64,000 nt of DNA from Chersky-840 sp963838775 (lineage in GTDB: Bacteria > Actinomycetota > Acidimicrobiia > Acidimicrobiales > UBA8190), in NCBI GenBank assembly GCA_963838775.1, contig CAWISP010000024.1:1-64000 (forward strand), given 5' to 3'. The notes beneath the pieces were generated by a model. The model was not told the DNA's origin and did not search any database. It saw only the letters and a list, made by a program, of their open reading frames with translations. This document shows, in pieces, positions 37,273 to 46,200 of the stretch. Each line of letters opens with the position of its first letter. Position 1 is the first letter of the stretch. Both the position numbers and the translations under genes were made by a program.

Positions 37273-37683
37273 CTACGGCGTCGGCGTGGGACCGGGTCGA
37301 GGCGCTTCGGGGCTCTGGTCCGTCTCTCCGTCTCCGGTGCCCAGTGCCGACGGCGACATCGTCGTCATGAGCCCGATCTCCTGGACCAGGGCGATCTGTT
37401 TTGCCGACAGCCTCGCCAGGCTCAGCGACAGGTGGAACACGAGGACCATGAGGAACAGCACCGCCAGGAGCAGGATGAGGTCAGGGGGGTAGGCGATCCC
37501 GACGAAGTGCGACACCCGGTCGAGGACATGCGTGGGGAGCGTCGCGCTCACGAAGACCATGACCAAGCTCACCAACAACCACAGCAGGGCGGCCTGCTCA
37601 CGCAGCCGTTGCCGTCGCATGGCGATGACCGAGACGACGAGAAATCCCACACTCAGGACCATGGACAAGATGATCGCCTTCAC
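37273..37683 (-). CDS. DUF2304 small membrane protein
   Basis: A 136-residue protein from GTG 37683 (VKAIILSMVLSVGFLVVSVI) with three hydrophobic segments at ~2-20, ~32-52 and ~70-90, followed by a short Ser/Pro/Thr tail. DUF2304 proteins accompany GT2 polyprenyl-phosphate glycosyltransferases; here the start overlaps the stop of the upstream GT2 gene by four bases. A role as a membrane partner in lipid-linked sugar synthesis is inferred from this pairing. Confidence 0.85.
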   Translation of the reverse strand: MKAIILSMVLSVGFLVVSVIAMRRQRLREQAALLWLLVSLVMVFVSATLPTHVLDRVSHFVGIAYPPDLILLLAVLFLMVLVFHLSLSLARLSAKQIALVQEIGLMTTMSPSALGTGDGETDQSPEAPRPGPTPTP

Positions 37684-38549
37684 GTGGCCTCCTTGATCTT
37701 CGAAGGGTCCTTCCGGTTCAAGCTTCCGACGACGAGGGCGACGGTGACGCGGGCCATGTAGTAGGCGGAGCGGATGCCGGCGATGCTGGACTTTCCGTGA
37801 CGGCGGGGCGTCATGCGCACCGGGACCTCCTCGACGAGCAGCCCGTTGCGGCTGGCCAGGACCAGTGATTCGACTTCGGGGAAGTCGGTCGGGTAGGTCC
37901 GGGCGAAGAGGGCGATCCCCTGTGCTCCCACGGCCCGGAATCCCGACGTGGTATCGGTGAAGGTGCCCCCCGTCCTCCACCGGACCAAGGTGGCGAGCAG
38001 GCGCATCGCGAAGCGGCGACCGGCCGGCGCCACGTAGTCGCCGCGCCCCAGCCACCGGGACCCGACGGTCATCTCGGCCCGGCCCATCCTGATCGGGTCG
38101 AGCAGTCTCGCGATCTCGGCCGGATCGTGCTGATCGTCACCGTCGACCTGGATGGCGATGTCGAAGCCGTGGCGCAACGCGTAGAGGTAGCCGGCTTGGA
38201 CCGCCCCTCCGATGCCGAGGTTGACGGGCAACGTGATGACCGTGGCACCGGCCCGCAGGGCGCGCACCGCCGTGTCGTCCTTCGAACCGTCGTTGACGAC
38301 CACGACGAGGGCCTCGGGAATGGCCGAATGAGCCCGTTGTATGACCCTCGCCACCGAGCCCGCTTCGTTGAATGCCGGGATGACGACACAGATTCGGGAT
38401 TTGTCGACGCTCTCGGACGGGCCGGCCGACCCGCCCACCTCGTTGACAGGGATCTCCGGTTGCCCCTCACGTCGACCCGCGCTCGTCGAGGGCCGAGTGG
38501 AGCCCGGGATGGTGGAAGGAGCCAACGTCTTGTTCTCGGCGGGGGGCAC
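37680..38549 (-). CDS. GT2 glycosyltransferase (polyprenyl-phosphate sugar synthase type)
   Basis: The start is placed at GTG 38549 because a strong ribosome binding site AAGGAGGA lies just upstream; this gives 289 residues. The GT2 fold shows ICVVIPAFNEAGSVARVIQR, VVVVNDGSKDDTAVRAL, the DxD-like IQVDGDDQHDP, GSRWLGRGDYV and TDTTSGFRAVG. A ~60-residue polar leader precedes the domain. The protein probably transfers a sugar to polyprenyl phosphate with the coupled DUF2304 protein. It is divergent from the nucleotide-sugar dehydrogenase gene, sharing a ~197-bp promoter region. Confidence 0.88.
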   Translation of the reverse strand: MPPAENKTLAPSTIPGSTRPSTSAGRREGQPEIPVNEVGGSAGPSESVDKSRICVVIPAFNEAGSVARVIQRAHSAIPEALVVVVNDGSKDDTAVRALRAGATVITLPVNLGIGGAVQAGYLYALRHGFDIAIQVDGDDQHDPAEIARLLDPIRMGRAEMTVGSRWLGRGDYVAPAGRRFAMRLLATLVRWRTGGTFTDTTSGFRAVGAQGIALFARTYPTDFPEVESLVLASRNGLLVEEVPVRMTPRRHGKSSIAGIRSAYYMARVTVALVVGSLNRKDPSKIKEAT

Positions 38550-38746
38550 CGCTCCTCCTTGGAGCGCGAGGAATGTCGAGCAAGGGTAGTCGTCACGGTC
38601 GGAACCAGGGCCGATCCGGGGCCGGCGCCCGCTGCCGTGCGACAAGAACCAACCGCCCGCTCCCGATGGCTCGACCTCTCCCCAATATTGACAGGAGTAG
38701 GCAAAACATTTCCGGTTGGCGGGGCCGGTCACTTAGCATTGTAGGG

Positions 38747-39949
38747 ATGCCCCGAGAGAGTTGGCCCACAGACGTCGTGGTGATGGGGGGCTGTGGGCAC
38801 GTTGGCTTGCCCCTCGGCATCGCGCTGGCGCAGTCGGGACTGAAGGTCTCCCTCTACGACGTCGACCTGGCCGCCGTGGACCGGGTGGGGTCGGGCAAGA
38901 TGCCTCACCGGGAGCCCGGTGCCCCCGAGGTCCTGGCCCGGGTCCTGGCCGACGGTCACCTGTCGGTCTCGGCGGACGCCTCGACGGTGCGAGACGCCGA
39001 GCATGTCATCGTGGTCCTCGGCACCCCGATCGACGAGTACTTCAACCCCGACCCACAAGCCCTCGTCCGTGCCCTCGAGAGCGTGGCCGACGAGCTGAAC
39101 GACGGCCAGCTCCTGGTCCTGCGCAGTACGGTGTTCCCGGGGGTCACCCGGATGGTGGAGCGCCTCATGCATCGCCTGGACAAGGCTGTAGACGTGGCGT
39201 TCTGTCCTGAGCGCATCGCCGAAGGACGCGCCATGGAGGAGCTCTTCACGCTTCCGCAGATCGTCTCGGCACGAACCAACCGGTCATTCGACCGGGCCGC
39301 GACGCTGTTCGGTCACCTCACCGACAAGATCGTCCGGGTCGGCCCCGAGGAGGCGGAGCTGGCCAAGCTCTTCACCAATTCCTATCGCTACATCAAGTTC
39401 GCGGCCGCCAACCAGCTGTTCATGATGGCCAATGACTTCGGACTGGACTACGAGCGGATCCGCGCCGCTGTCATCGAGGACTACCCCCGTGCTGCCGATC
39501 TTCCCGGGCCCGGGTTCGCGGCGGGCCCGTGTCTCTTGAAGGACACGATGCAGCTGGCCGCCTTCAACAACAACAATTTCCCTCTCGGCCAGGCCAGCGT
39601 CCAGATCAACGAGGGCCTACCCCTCTATCTCACGGCGCGCATGGCAGCTCGCTACGACCTGTCGTCGATGACGGTGGGCATCCTGGGCATGGCGTTCAAA
39701 GGCGAGTCTGACGACAACAGGTCGAGCCTGTCCTACAAGCTCAAGCGGATCCTGGGTGTCAGAGCGGCGGGTGTGCTCACCGCCGACCCGTACGTCACGG
39801 TGGACGATGATCTGTGGCCGCTCGAAGACGTCCTGGCCCGGTCGGACCTGATCGTCATCGGCGCCCCCCACAAGGTCTATGCCGATATCGACATCCCGCA
39901 GCCCGTCGTCGACATCTGGAACCTCCGCGGTGGCGGCGTCTGTATATGA
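38747..39949 (+). CDS. UDP-sugar 6-dehydrogenase (WecC/UDP-ManNAc dehydrogenase-like)
   Basis: A 400-residue NAD-dependent enzyme that oxidises C6 of a UDP-sugar twice to a uronic acid. The N-terminal Rossmann loop is VVMGGCGHVGLPLGIALAQ. Other family segments are VLGTPIDEYFNPDP, LRSTVFPGVT, AFCPERIAEGRAMEEL, the Lys/Asn helix ELAKLFTNSYRYIKFAAANQ and the catalytic Cys in FAAGPCLLKDT. The C-domain has GILGMAFKGESDDNRSS. Closest in pattern to UDP-ManNAc/UDP-GlcNAc dehydrogenases. Its stop overlaps the next ATG (atga), so it starts a three-gene operon supplying and using an activated sugar. Confidence 0.9.
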   Translation: MPRESWPTDVVVMGGCGHVGLPLGIALAQSGLKVSLYDVDLAAVDRVGSGKMPHREPGAPEVLARVLADGHLSVSADASTVRDAEHVIVVLGTPIDEYFNPDPQALVRALESVADELNDGQLLVLRSTVFPGVTRMVERLMHRLDKAVDVAFCPERIAEGRAMEELFTLPQIVSARTNRSFDRAATLFGHLTDKIVRVGPEEAELAKLFTNSYRYIKFAAANQLFMMANDFGLDYERIRAAVIEDYPRAADLPGPGFAAGPCLLKDTMQLAAFNNNNFPLGQASVQINEGLPLYLTARMAARYDLSSMTVGILGMAFKGESDDNRSSLSYKLKRILGVRAAGVLTADPYVTVDDDLWPLEDVLARSDLIVIGAPHKVYADIDIPQPVVDIWNLRGGGVCI

Positions 39950-40692
39950 AGCCGCGCGTCTCGATCGTCGTACCTGCGTATAACGAAGGGGCGTCCATCG
40001 AAGAGTTCCTCGGCCGGGTGCTCGAAGCGGTGGAGCTCCCCTGCGAGTTGCTCGTCGTGGTCGACTCCGCCGAGGACACGACCCTTCCCTACGTCGAGAA
40101 GTACGCCCGCCAGGACCCACGCGCCCGGTCTCTGTTGAACACCATGGGCCCCGGACCGGCTCAGGCGATCCGGTATGGCATCGAACATTCGCTCGCTGAC
40201 GTCGTCGTGGTCACGATGGCGGACGGCTCCGATGACCCCCGTCAGATCGACCAATTGGTGCGCCTGATCGAACGCGGCGTCGTCGTCGCCGCTGCGTCGA
40301 GGTATTCACGCGGTGGCCAGCAGGTGGGTGGCCCGTTTCTCAAGGGCTTTCTGTCGCGGCTCGCCGGACTGTCGCTGGCGCTGCTGGCTCGGGTGGGGAC
40401 TCGTGACGCCACGAATTCGTTCAAGGCCTACGACATGGACTTCATCCGGTCTGTCGGTATCGATTCGGATGCCGGCTTCGAGATCGGGATCGAGTTGGTG
40501 GCCAAGGCCCGCCGTGCCCGCCTGCCGGTGGCGGAACTGCCCACGATCTGGTTGGAGCGCGACCAGGGCATGTCCAATTTCAAGCTCGCGTCCTGGATAC
40601 CGCGCTATGTGCGTTGGTGGCTGTTCGCCTTCGGCCCCCGCCTCCATGTGGAGCAGGTCCGAGAGGCCGCCAACCGAGGAAGAAGGTCATGA
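39946..40692 (+). CDS. GT2 glycosyltransferase
   Basis: A 248-residue GT2 protein overlapping both neighbours by four bases. Motifs: PRVSIVVPAYNEGASIEEFL, LLVVVDSAEDTTL, VVTMADGSDDPRQID, SRYSRGGQQVGG, and DATNSFKAYDMDFIRSVGI followed by SDAGFEIGIELVAKARR. The C-terminal basic/aromatic stretch (WIPRYVRWWLFAFGPR) probably associates with the membrane. Absence of transmembrane helices suggests that it works at the cytoplasmic face. Donor and acceptor are unknown, but the tight operon implies use of the product of the flanking dehydrogenase and epimerase. Confidence 0.9.
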   Translation: MKPRVSIVVPAYNEGASIEEFLGRVLEAVELPCELLVVVDSAEDTTLPYVEKYARQDPRARSLLNTMGPGPAQAIRYGIEHSLADVVVVTMADGSDDPRQIDQLVRLIERGVVVAAASRYSRGGQQVGGPFLKGFLSRLAGLSLALLARVGTRDATNSFKAYDMDFIRSVGIDSDAGFEIGIELVAKARRARLPVAELPTIWLERDQGMSNFKLASWIPRYVRWWLFAFGPRLHVEQVREAANRGRRS

Positions 40693-41711
40693 GCACAGTT
40701 CTGGTGACGGGTTCTGCGGGGTTCATCGGCGGCTACGTCGTGAAGGAGCTGTTGGATCGCGGCCACCACGTGATCGGGGTCGACAACTACTCCAAGTATG
40801 GACCGATCCGACGTTCCTACGACGACAATGACCGGTACCGGTTCGTCGAGGCCGACGCTCGGGACGTCGACCTCTTGGCGGGTCTGCTCGGTGACTGCGA
40901 CCACTTCATCGCCGGGGCGGCGATGATCGGCGGGATCTCGTATTTCCACACCTATGCCTATGACCTTCTGGCCACGAACGAGCGGATCATCGCCGCCTCG
41001 TGTGACGCGGCCATCAAGGCGCATGCCGGCGGGCGGCTGGAAAAGGTCACGTACCTGTCCTCATCGATGGTGTTCGAGTCCACCGACACCTGGCCCTCCT
41101 ACGAAGGCCAGGAACGGATGATTCCCCCGCCCCTGTCGTCGTACGGGTTCCAGAAGCTCGCCGTCGAGTACTTCGCCCGGGCGGCCTGGGACCAGTACGA
41201 ACTGCCGTTCACCATCATCCGGCCGTTCAACTGCGTGGGGATCGGAGAAGGGCGGGCGCTGGGGGACGTGGAGGTGCTCTCGGGGAACGTCAAGTTGGCG
41301 ATGAGCCATGTCGTTCCCGATCTCGTGCAAAAGGTCCTCAAGGGCCAGGATCCGCTCCACATCCTGGGCGACGGGACCCAGACGCGGCACTACACCTACG
41401 GGGGCGACCTGGCCAGAGGTATCGCCATCGCCATGGAGCACCCCGCGGCGCGCAACGACGACTTCAATCTCTCCACCGACGTGTCGACCACGGTCCTCGA
41501 GCTGGCCGAGGTCATCTGGCGCAAGATCCGAGGCGACAAGCCGTTTCGCTACGTCTCGGACGAACCTTTCGAACACGACGTCGCCCGTCGAGTGCCTTCG
41601 ACGGAGAAGGCCAAGAAGGTCCTCGGCTTCGAGACGACCTGGTCCCTGGACCAGATGCTCGATGAGGTGATCCCCTGGATCGAGAAGGCGGTCGCCGAGG
41701 GTGTGATCTAA
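40689..41711 (+). CDS. NAD-dependent nucleotide-sugar epimerase/dehydratase
   Basis: A 340-residue extended SDR enzyme. It has the NAD loop VLVTGSAGFIGGYVVKEL, the Ser/Tyr/Lys site (TYLSSSMVFE and SSYGFQKLAVEYFARA) and the substrate region RPFNCVGIGEGRALGD. It overlaps the upstream GT2 gene by four bases. Candidate reactions are C3/C5 or C4 epimerisation or decarboxylation of the uronic acid made by the linked dehydrogenase; the sequence does not decide. Confidence 0.9.
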   Translation: MSTVLVTGSAGFIGGYVVKELLDRGHHVIGVDNYSKYGPIRRSYDDNDRYRFVEADARDVDLLAGLLGDCDHFIAGAAMIGGISYFHTYAYDLLATNERIIAASCDAAIKAHAGGRLEKVTYLSSSMVFESTDTWPSYEGQERMIPPPLSSYGFQKLAVEYFARAAWDQYELPFTIIRPFNCVGIGEGRALGDVEVLSGNVKLAMSHVVPDLVQKVLKGQDPLHILGDGTQTRHYTYGGDLARGIAIAMEHPAARNDDFNLSTDVSTTVLELAEVIWRKIRGDKPFRYVSDEPFEHDVARRVPSTEKAKKVLGFETTWSLDQMLDEVIPWIEKAVAEGVI

Positions 41712-41721
41712 GGCCCCGGTG

Positions 41722-43728
41722 TCATCCGGATCCCGCCATCGGTATCTCGTAGAACGAGATGGAGATGCCCGAGGGACTTGGCGATTCGCCCTTGATCGAG
41801 AACGTGAGGCTTTGGACATCGCCGGGGACAAAGGCCGTGGAATAGCCAAGGTTCGCTGACGCTCGCAAAACATGGAGGTCGGGGCCCGTGGCCGCGATGA
41901 ACCGCCATGTCTGGTGGCCGGCATCGGCGACCAGGTAGACGCTGGGCGGCTTGAACGCCAGCGACTCGACTTGCCACGCCAAACCGGTGGGCAGCCCGAA
42001 GCTGGCCACGACGGCGTCACCGGCAGGCGCCGAGGGCACCGTCACCCGATGCCCGACCCCCGTGGTGACCCTCTCGAGCAGTCGCGAGCGTCCGCACCGG
42101 TCGGGCTGGCGTACGAGAAGCTGCCATGCGCCGCTGGTGGCTACCTCGCGGTATCGGCATTCGATCGCCAACTGGGTGGCAGGGGGCTCGAAGGCGGGGT
42201 TGCGCTTGTCGATCGCGACCAGGGGTTGCCGAAGGATGTACCGGGGAGCTCGCGACGATCGCAGGAAGGTGGCGTCGAGCTGATCGAGGGAAGGGGTGAA
42301 GGCGCTGTAGTCCTGAAGGACGGGGAGGGGATCGAAACGAATGTCCGGATGAGCCCAGATAGCCGTGTGTTGCCATGGACTGACCGCAACGGTCTGACCC
42401 CGCATCAACGTCAGCATCGCACCGGGAAGCTGGAAGGAATCCTGTAGTGCTTTGCGAGACTGCGCGATGACGGCCGACTGCTTCTTCGAGGACACCATCG
42501 TCTGGGCCTCGCCGAAGAAGTTCCGAGCGGCCTGGACGGGCTGCACCAGCGTCGGAGGAAGTGGTCCGGCCAGACTGGCCGTCACGATGGTCATTCCGAT
42601 TATCGCCGTGACGAGCCATATCGGGGATCGCCACCTTGGCGCGAACGCGGCCAGGACGATGGGCGCGGCGACGAAGAACACGAGAACGTGCTCATCGTGC
42701 CGTACGAATCCTTCTTTGAAGAGGAACCACAAGGTGGCGAGGGTGATGAGGCAGACGCCCGTCCTCGGCCGGTGGGCCAGGCCACGGGTATGGACGATGG
42801 CGACGGCGAGGATCAGCACGGACGCGCCCGCAGCCAACCAGTACGTGTACCAGCGGGTCGGATCCTCGAGCGCCATGGCCGCTCCGTAGCCGGCGATCAC
42901 GTCGACCGAGGAGCGGGCGAACGGGACCAGGTTTCCGAAGCCGTTTCCGGTTCCGAACCAGCCCAGACAGAACAGCGGCACTGCGCCCAGGACGACGCCG
43001 CCCACCGCCCGCCACCGGCACGCCGGGAGGCAGATGAGCGTGATCAGCAGTGCGACGCCGATCCCGATGCCGAGGCTCAACTTCACGAGCGAGAACATCC
43101 CGAGGGCGCCGCCCAGACCGATCCATACCCACCGAGAGGACGGGTCGTCCCGTCCTCGGCTGAGGGCGGAGACGCACACGATGAGGGTGAGGGCGAGGAC
43201 GTCCTCCACGGCAACATCGGTCCCGAAGGCCAGGGCGCTGACCAGTGATATCCCGCCGGCGAAATAGGCCACCACGACGGCCACAGGGAGCGGAAGGGTG
43301 CGTTGGAGCGCCCACACCAGCATGGCGAAGATGGCCGTCGTGAACGCCAGTGTGAAGAGGAAGGCGAGGACGGTGTTGAAGATGAAGAAAAGCTCCGGCG
43401 AAACCAAGAAGCCGAGCGGCCCGAACGTGAACACGACGCGCGACCCGAAGGCGAGGTGGTCGTGGGCGGCCATCGTGACGCCGGCGAGCCACGACGAGGC
43501 GATGTTGTTTGACGCGATCAAGCGTCCTGTCGAAGTCGGCCAAGCCAGTACGGCCAGGACCACGCCGAGAACCAGGTTGGAGGACAGGTATGGCTTGATG
43601 CGCGACGAGCCGCTGCGACGAGCGTGCCGGGCTACGGGTCCCGGGGTCGGACGGCCGGGGCCGGGGGGTACCGGCTCCGCCACGTCGGGATCAGTTGCAG
43701 TCGCCGCATCAGCATCCGACTCGTCCAA
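41722..43728 (-). CDS. Large polytopic membrane protein, uncharacterised (GT-C-like topology)
   Basis: A 668-residue protein. After a polar leader there are about ten or eleven hydrophobic helices between residues ~50 and ~400, then a ~270-residue C-terminal domain probably outside the cytoplasm. The first large loop has AAHDHLAFGSRVVFTFGPLG, a pattern seen in uncharacterised bacterial membrane proteins of cell-envelope loci. The topology resembles GT-C glycosyltransferases, but no catalytic motif can be assigned. It lies convergent to the epimerase in the glycan locus, and may polymerise, transfer or export the glycan (inference). Confidence 0.75.
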   Translation of the reverse strand: MDESDADAATATDPDVAEPVPPGPGRPTPGPVARHARRSGSSRIKPYLSSNLVLGVVLAVLAWPTSTGRLIASNNIASSWLAGVTMAAHDHLAFGSRVVFTFGPLGFLVSPELFFIFNTVLAFLFTLAFTTAIFAMLVWALQRTLPLPVAVVVAYFAGGISLVSALAFGTDVAVEDVLALTLIVCVSALSRGRDDPSSRWVWIGLGGALGMFSLVKLSLGIGIGVALLITLICLPACRWRAVGGVVLGAVPLFCLGWFGTGNGFGNLVPFARSSVDVIAGYGAAMALEDPTRWYTYWLAAGASVLILAVAIVHTRGLAHRPRTGVCLITLATLWFLFKEGFVRHDEHVLVFFVAAPIVLAAFAPRWRSPIWLVTAIIGMTIVTASLAGPLPPTLVQPVQAARNFFGEAQTMVSSKKQSAVIAQSRKALQDSFQLPGAMLTLMRGQTVAVSPWQHTAIWAHPDIRFDPLPVLQDYSAFTPSLDQLDATFLRSSRAPRYILRQPLVAIDKRNPAFEPPATQLAIECRYREVATSGAWQLLVRQPDRCGRSRLLERVTTGVGHRVTVPSAPAGDAVVASFGLPTGLAWQVESLAFKPPSVYLVADAGHQTWRFIAATGPDLHVLRASANLGYSTAFVPGDVQSLTFSIKGESPSPSGISISFYEIPMAGSG

Positions 43729-43758
43729 GGATGGTCCTTCGGTCTGAAGTCGGCCGCT

Positions 43759-44402
43759 TCAGGCGGCGGCGACCACGAGGAATTGCTTGCCCAGGAGTCG
43801 AAACGCCCAGGGATTGCGCAAGTAGAGGCGGGTCAGGGACGGCGACGGTGGGAGCCGCCCCCGGAACGAGTACGGAAGGTAGCGCGGCAGCACGGATCTG
43901 ATCTCGAACCCCGCGGCGTAGAGATGCTCCTGGACCGAGATGTGCGTCAGCGCCAGGACGTGGTCGGCGCAGTCGAAGTATTCATCGGCGCAGTACTTGA
44001 AGTTCGGCCCGAGGACGGCAACCACCCCGCCGGGCCGGATGGCGGCGTGCATCTTGAGCAGGCAGCGCTGGATGTCTTCGTAGGACATGAGGTGTTCCAA
44101 CAGATTCGACAGCAAGACGCCGTCGAAGTGCTCCGGAGGTAGCTCCACGTCGAAGAAGTTCGAGATGATGGTGTGGACGCCCTTGCTCTCGAGGTCGGTC
44201 ACCGAGGTCATCTGGTCGATCGCCCAGCGCTCCCGGGCGGGAACGGCGCTGATGAATTCCCCCGTCCCGACGCAGGATCGAGCACGACCTCAGGTCGGCC
44301 CATCCGCACGAAGAGGTCCTCCGTGATGGCGGTCCAGACAGCCTCGCGCTCACCCTGGTCGTAGTCTCGAAAACGGAATTCGTAGAGTCTTCGGTAGTCC
44401 AT
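43759..44402 (-). CDS. SAM-dependent methyltransferase, one frameshift
   Basis: Begins MDYRRLYEFRFRDYDQGERE at 44402 with motif I VVLDPASGRG. One G is missing from a five-base run at 44259-44263. Adding it gives RGEFISAVPARERWAIDQMT and then MTSVTDLESKGVHTIISNFF, LLSNLLEHLMSYEDIQRCLL and a C-terminus to 43759, about 214 residues. The second half carries the class I methyltransferase post-motif region and a membrane-apposed end. Position between two glycan-locus membrane proteins suggests methylation of a sugar or lipid carrier. Confidence 0.8.
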
Positions 44403-44532
44403 CGCCCCTGGTTCAGAATCGTTGCTGATCGAGCTCGACTGATGGCTCGGTGAAGCGCCGAGATCACTGTAGCGCCGGCGACCAGGGGGACGGCGACACG
44501 TCGGTAACTCGAGATGTTCTCCGGCCGAGCCT

Positions 44533-46071
44533 TCAGGCCAAGCGGTACGCCACGAACGCGACGCTCAGCAATCCTACCCCCACGGTGCAGATCCCTGCCC
44601 ATCGCGTGCGAATGGCGTCCGCCGTGCACACGACCATGGCCGGAAGGAGCGTGAATCCGTAGCGGGGTGGCATGGGGATGTACTGGCTCATGGAGAGATA
44701 GTTCAGGATCACGAAGATGGGGCCCCCGAAGAGGGCCAGCAGCAGCGTGGCCCGTGCTAATGCGGCGATGGCCACGGTGCGGGCGGTGAAGATCGCCGCC
44801 GCCACGACGCCGGCTACAAGCAGCCACGACAGGACATTGGTCATGTCGACCGTCCACACGTTCTGTGTCGACATGGGGATGTAGGAGCCCGGAATGGGTG
44901 CCAAAAAGACTCCAAAGGTGGATGCGATCTGTTCGAGGGAGATCGAATGCACGATGAATTGCTCGTTCACCAAGAGAGTGTTGGGGTTGATCGTCTCGGT
45001 GACACGCTGCAGGATCGTCCAACTGGCCGCGATCGCCAGCGTCACTATCACGATGATGCCGACCGCCCTTGTCTGTGCGTTGTGCACGAGACGGAGCGGC
45101 ACGCGCGCACCCTGGCGCAGGAGGCCCCCCCCGCCCGAGTCGAGGGCGGCGTCAGACCCAGTCATCGAGCTCCGGCCCGCGGTGGGGGAGTTCGTGGCCG
45201 CATTCCTGACGCGCAGGAGGAAGTAGACGACGATCATCATCACCACAATGCTGTTCTGGAGCTTGATGCCGGTCCCGACGAACCCGATGCCGACCAATGC
45301 GATCCACCGCCACCTGCCACCTTCCTCCCATCGTGACGTCAGGTACAACACCGCCCCTCCGATGAACGTCGAGGCGGCGTCGGGGTTGACGGTGGAATTC
45401 GTCTGCAGGATCGATGGTGCTGAGGCGTAGAGGACGAGGAGCCCAACGAGAGGTAGGGGTCTGGCGCCGAATCGGAGGCCGGCGGCATAGGTCACCAACA
45501 ACCCGACGGCCAACCACAAGGCACCCGCGAGCCGCCAGGCAGTGACCCAGCTCTTGGTGCCGGTGCTGTGCTTGATGACCTCACCGGCGGCCCACGTGAT
45601 GTCGTAGTACGTCGGGGGGTGGATGTATGCCGTGTCGTAACCCTGGTCCTGGAACGCCGAAGTCTCCAGTTTCTTGGTGGAGCACGGCGGGGGCGGGTAC
45701 ACCGAATCGATGCCTCGGCATGCCTCTTCTCGCATGGCTGGCTCGACGAGTTTGGTGCCCGCGATGACCGGGTGCAGACCGGGAGATCGGAACATGTAGT
45801 CGATGTGCTCGAGCTCGTCGATGGGGGAGAGCTTCGTATATGCGCGGACGTGGAGAGACACGAGCAATATCGGAACGGCGACAAGGAGCAAGGCGGGCGC
45901 CCATGTGCGGATCGCCGCACCGCGGCGCGCTCGCCGGGACCTCAAGGAGACCTTGTGTGTCTCGTCGGTCGTCTCGTCGGTCGTCTCCAGGTCGGTCACG
46001 GTACTTTCATCTTCGTTCGTGAGCCAAGTCCCGGCGGCGGATTCTTCTCGGACGGGCGTTGTATAACACAC
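44533..46071 (-). CDS. DUF2142 polytopic membrane protein (GT-C-like)
   Basis: A 512-residue protein with a charged cytoplasmic leader (Thr/Glu/Asp-rich, ~45 residues) and about ten transmembrane helices. The first outside loop has acidic PIDELEHIDYMF followed later by IHPPTYYDITWAAGEV, the arrangement typical of DUF2142, a family related to GT-C glycosyltransferases that use polyprenyl-phosphate sugars outside the membrane. Start could be GTG 46071 or a later GTG at VTDLETTDE. It is divergent from the giant fusion gene at 46201 and shares its 129-bp promoter region. Confidence 0.8.
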   Translation of the reverse strand: MCYTTPVREESAAGTWLTNEDESTVTDLETTDETTDETHKVSLRSRRARRGAAIRTWAPALLLVAVPILLVSLHVRAYTKLSPIDELEHIDYMFRSPGLHPVIAGTKLVEPAMREEACRGIDSVYPPPPCSTKKLETSAFQDQGYDTAYIHPPTYYDITWAAGEVIKHSTGTKSWVTAWRLAGALWLAVGLLVTYAAGLRFGARPLPLVGLLVLYASAPSILQTNSTVNPDAASTFIGGAVLYLTSRWEEGGRWRWIALVGIGFVGTGIKLQNSIVVMMIVVYFLLRVRNAATNSPTAGRSSMTGSDAALDSGGGGLLRQGARVPLRLVHNAQTRAVGIIVIVTLAIAASWTILQRVTETINPNTLLVNEQFIVHSISLEQIASTFGVFLAPIPGSYIPMSTQNVWTVDMTNVLSWLLVAGVVAAAIFTARTVAIAALARATLLLALFGGPIFVILNYLSMSQYIPMPPRYGFTLLPAMVVCTADAIRTRWAGICTVGVGLLSVAFVAYRLA

Positions 46072-46200
46072 GCTGTTCGCAGCCCTGAGGATGTGGCAGA
46101 GACAGCCGCGGTCTTCTTGCAGTCAGCCCCGGCTGCACTCATGGTCCTGGGGGCGAGCACCCCGGTGATATCCTGCTCACGTGCTCGAGGACCGCGCCGG

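Noticed and set aside
38688..38693. Perfect TTGACA before the UDP-sugar dehydrogenase
   Set aside because: No -10-like hexamer occurs 16-18 bases downstream; the nearest TAGCAT is about 40 bases away, so a promoter cannot be claimed.
45568..46200. Upstream extension of the four-domain fusion gene by 211 codons
   Set aside because: The extension is antisense to the recognised DUF2142 coding region and has no domain-like sequence; ATG 46201 starts just before the sulfotransferase-like fold.
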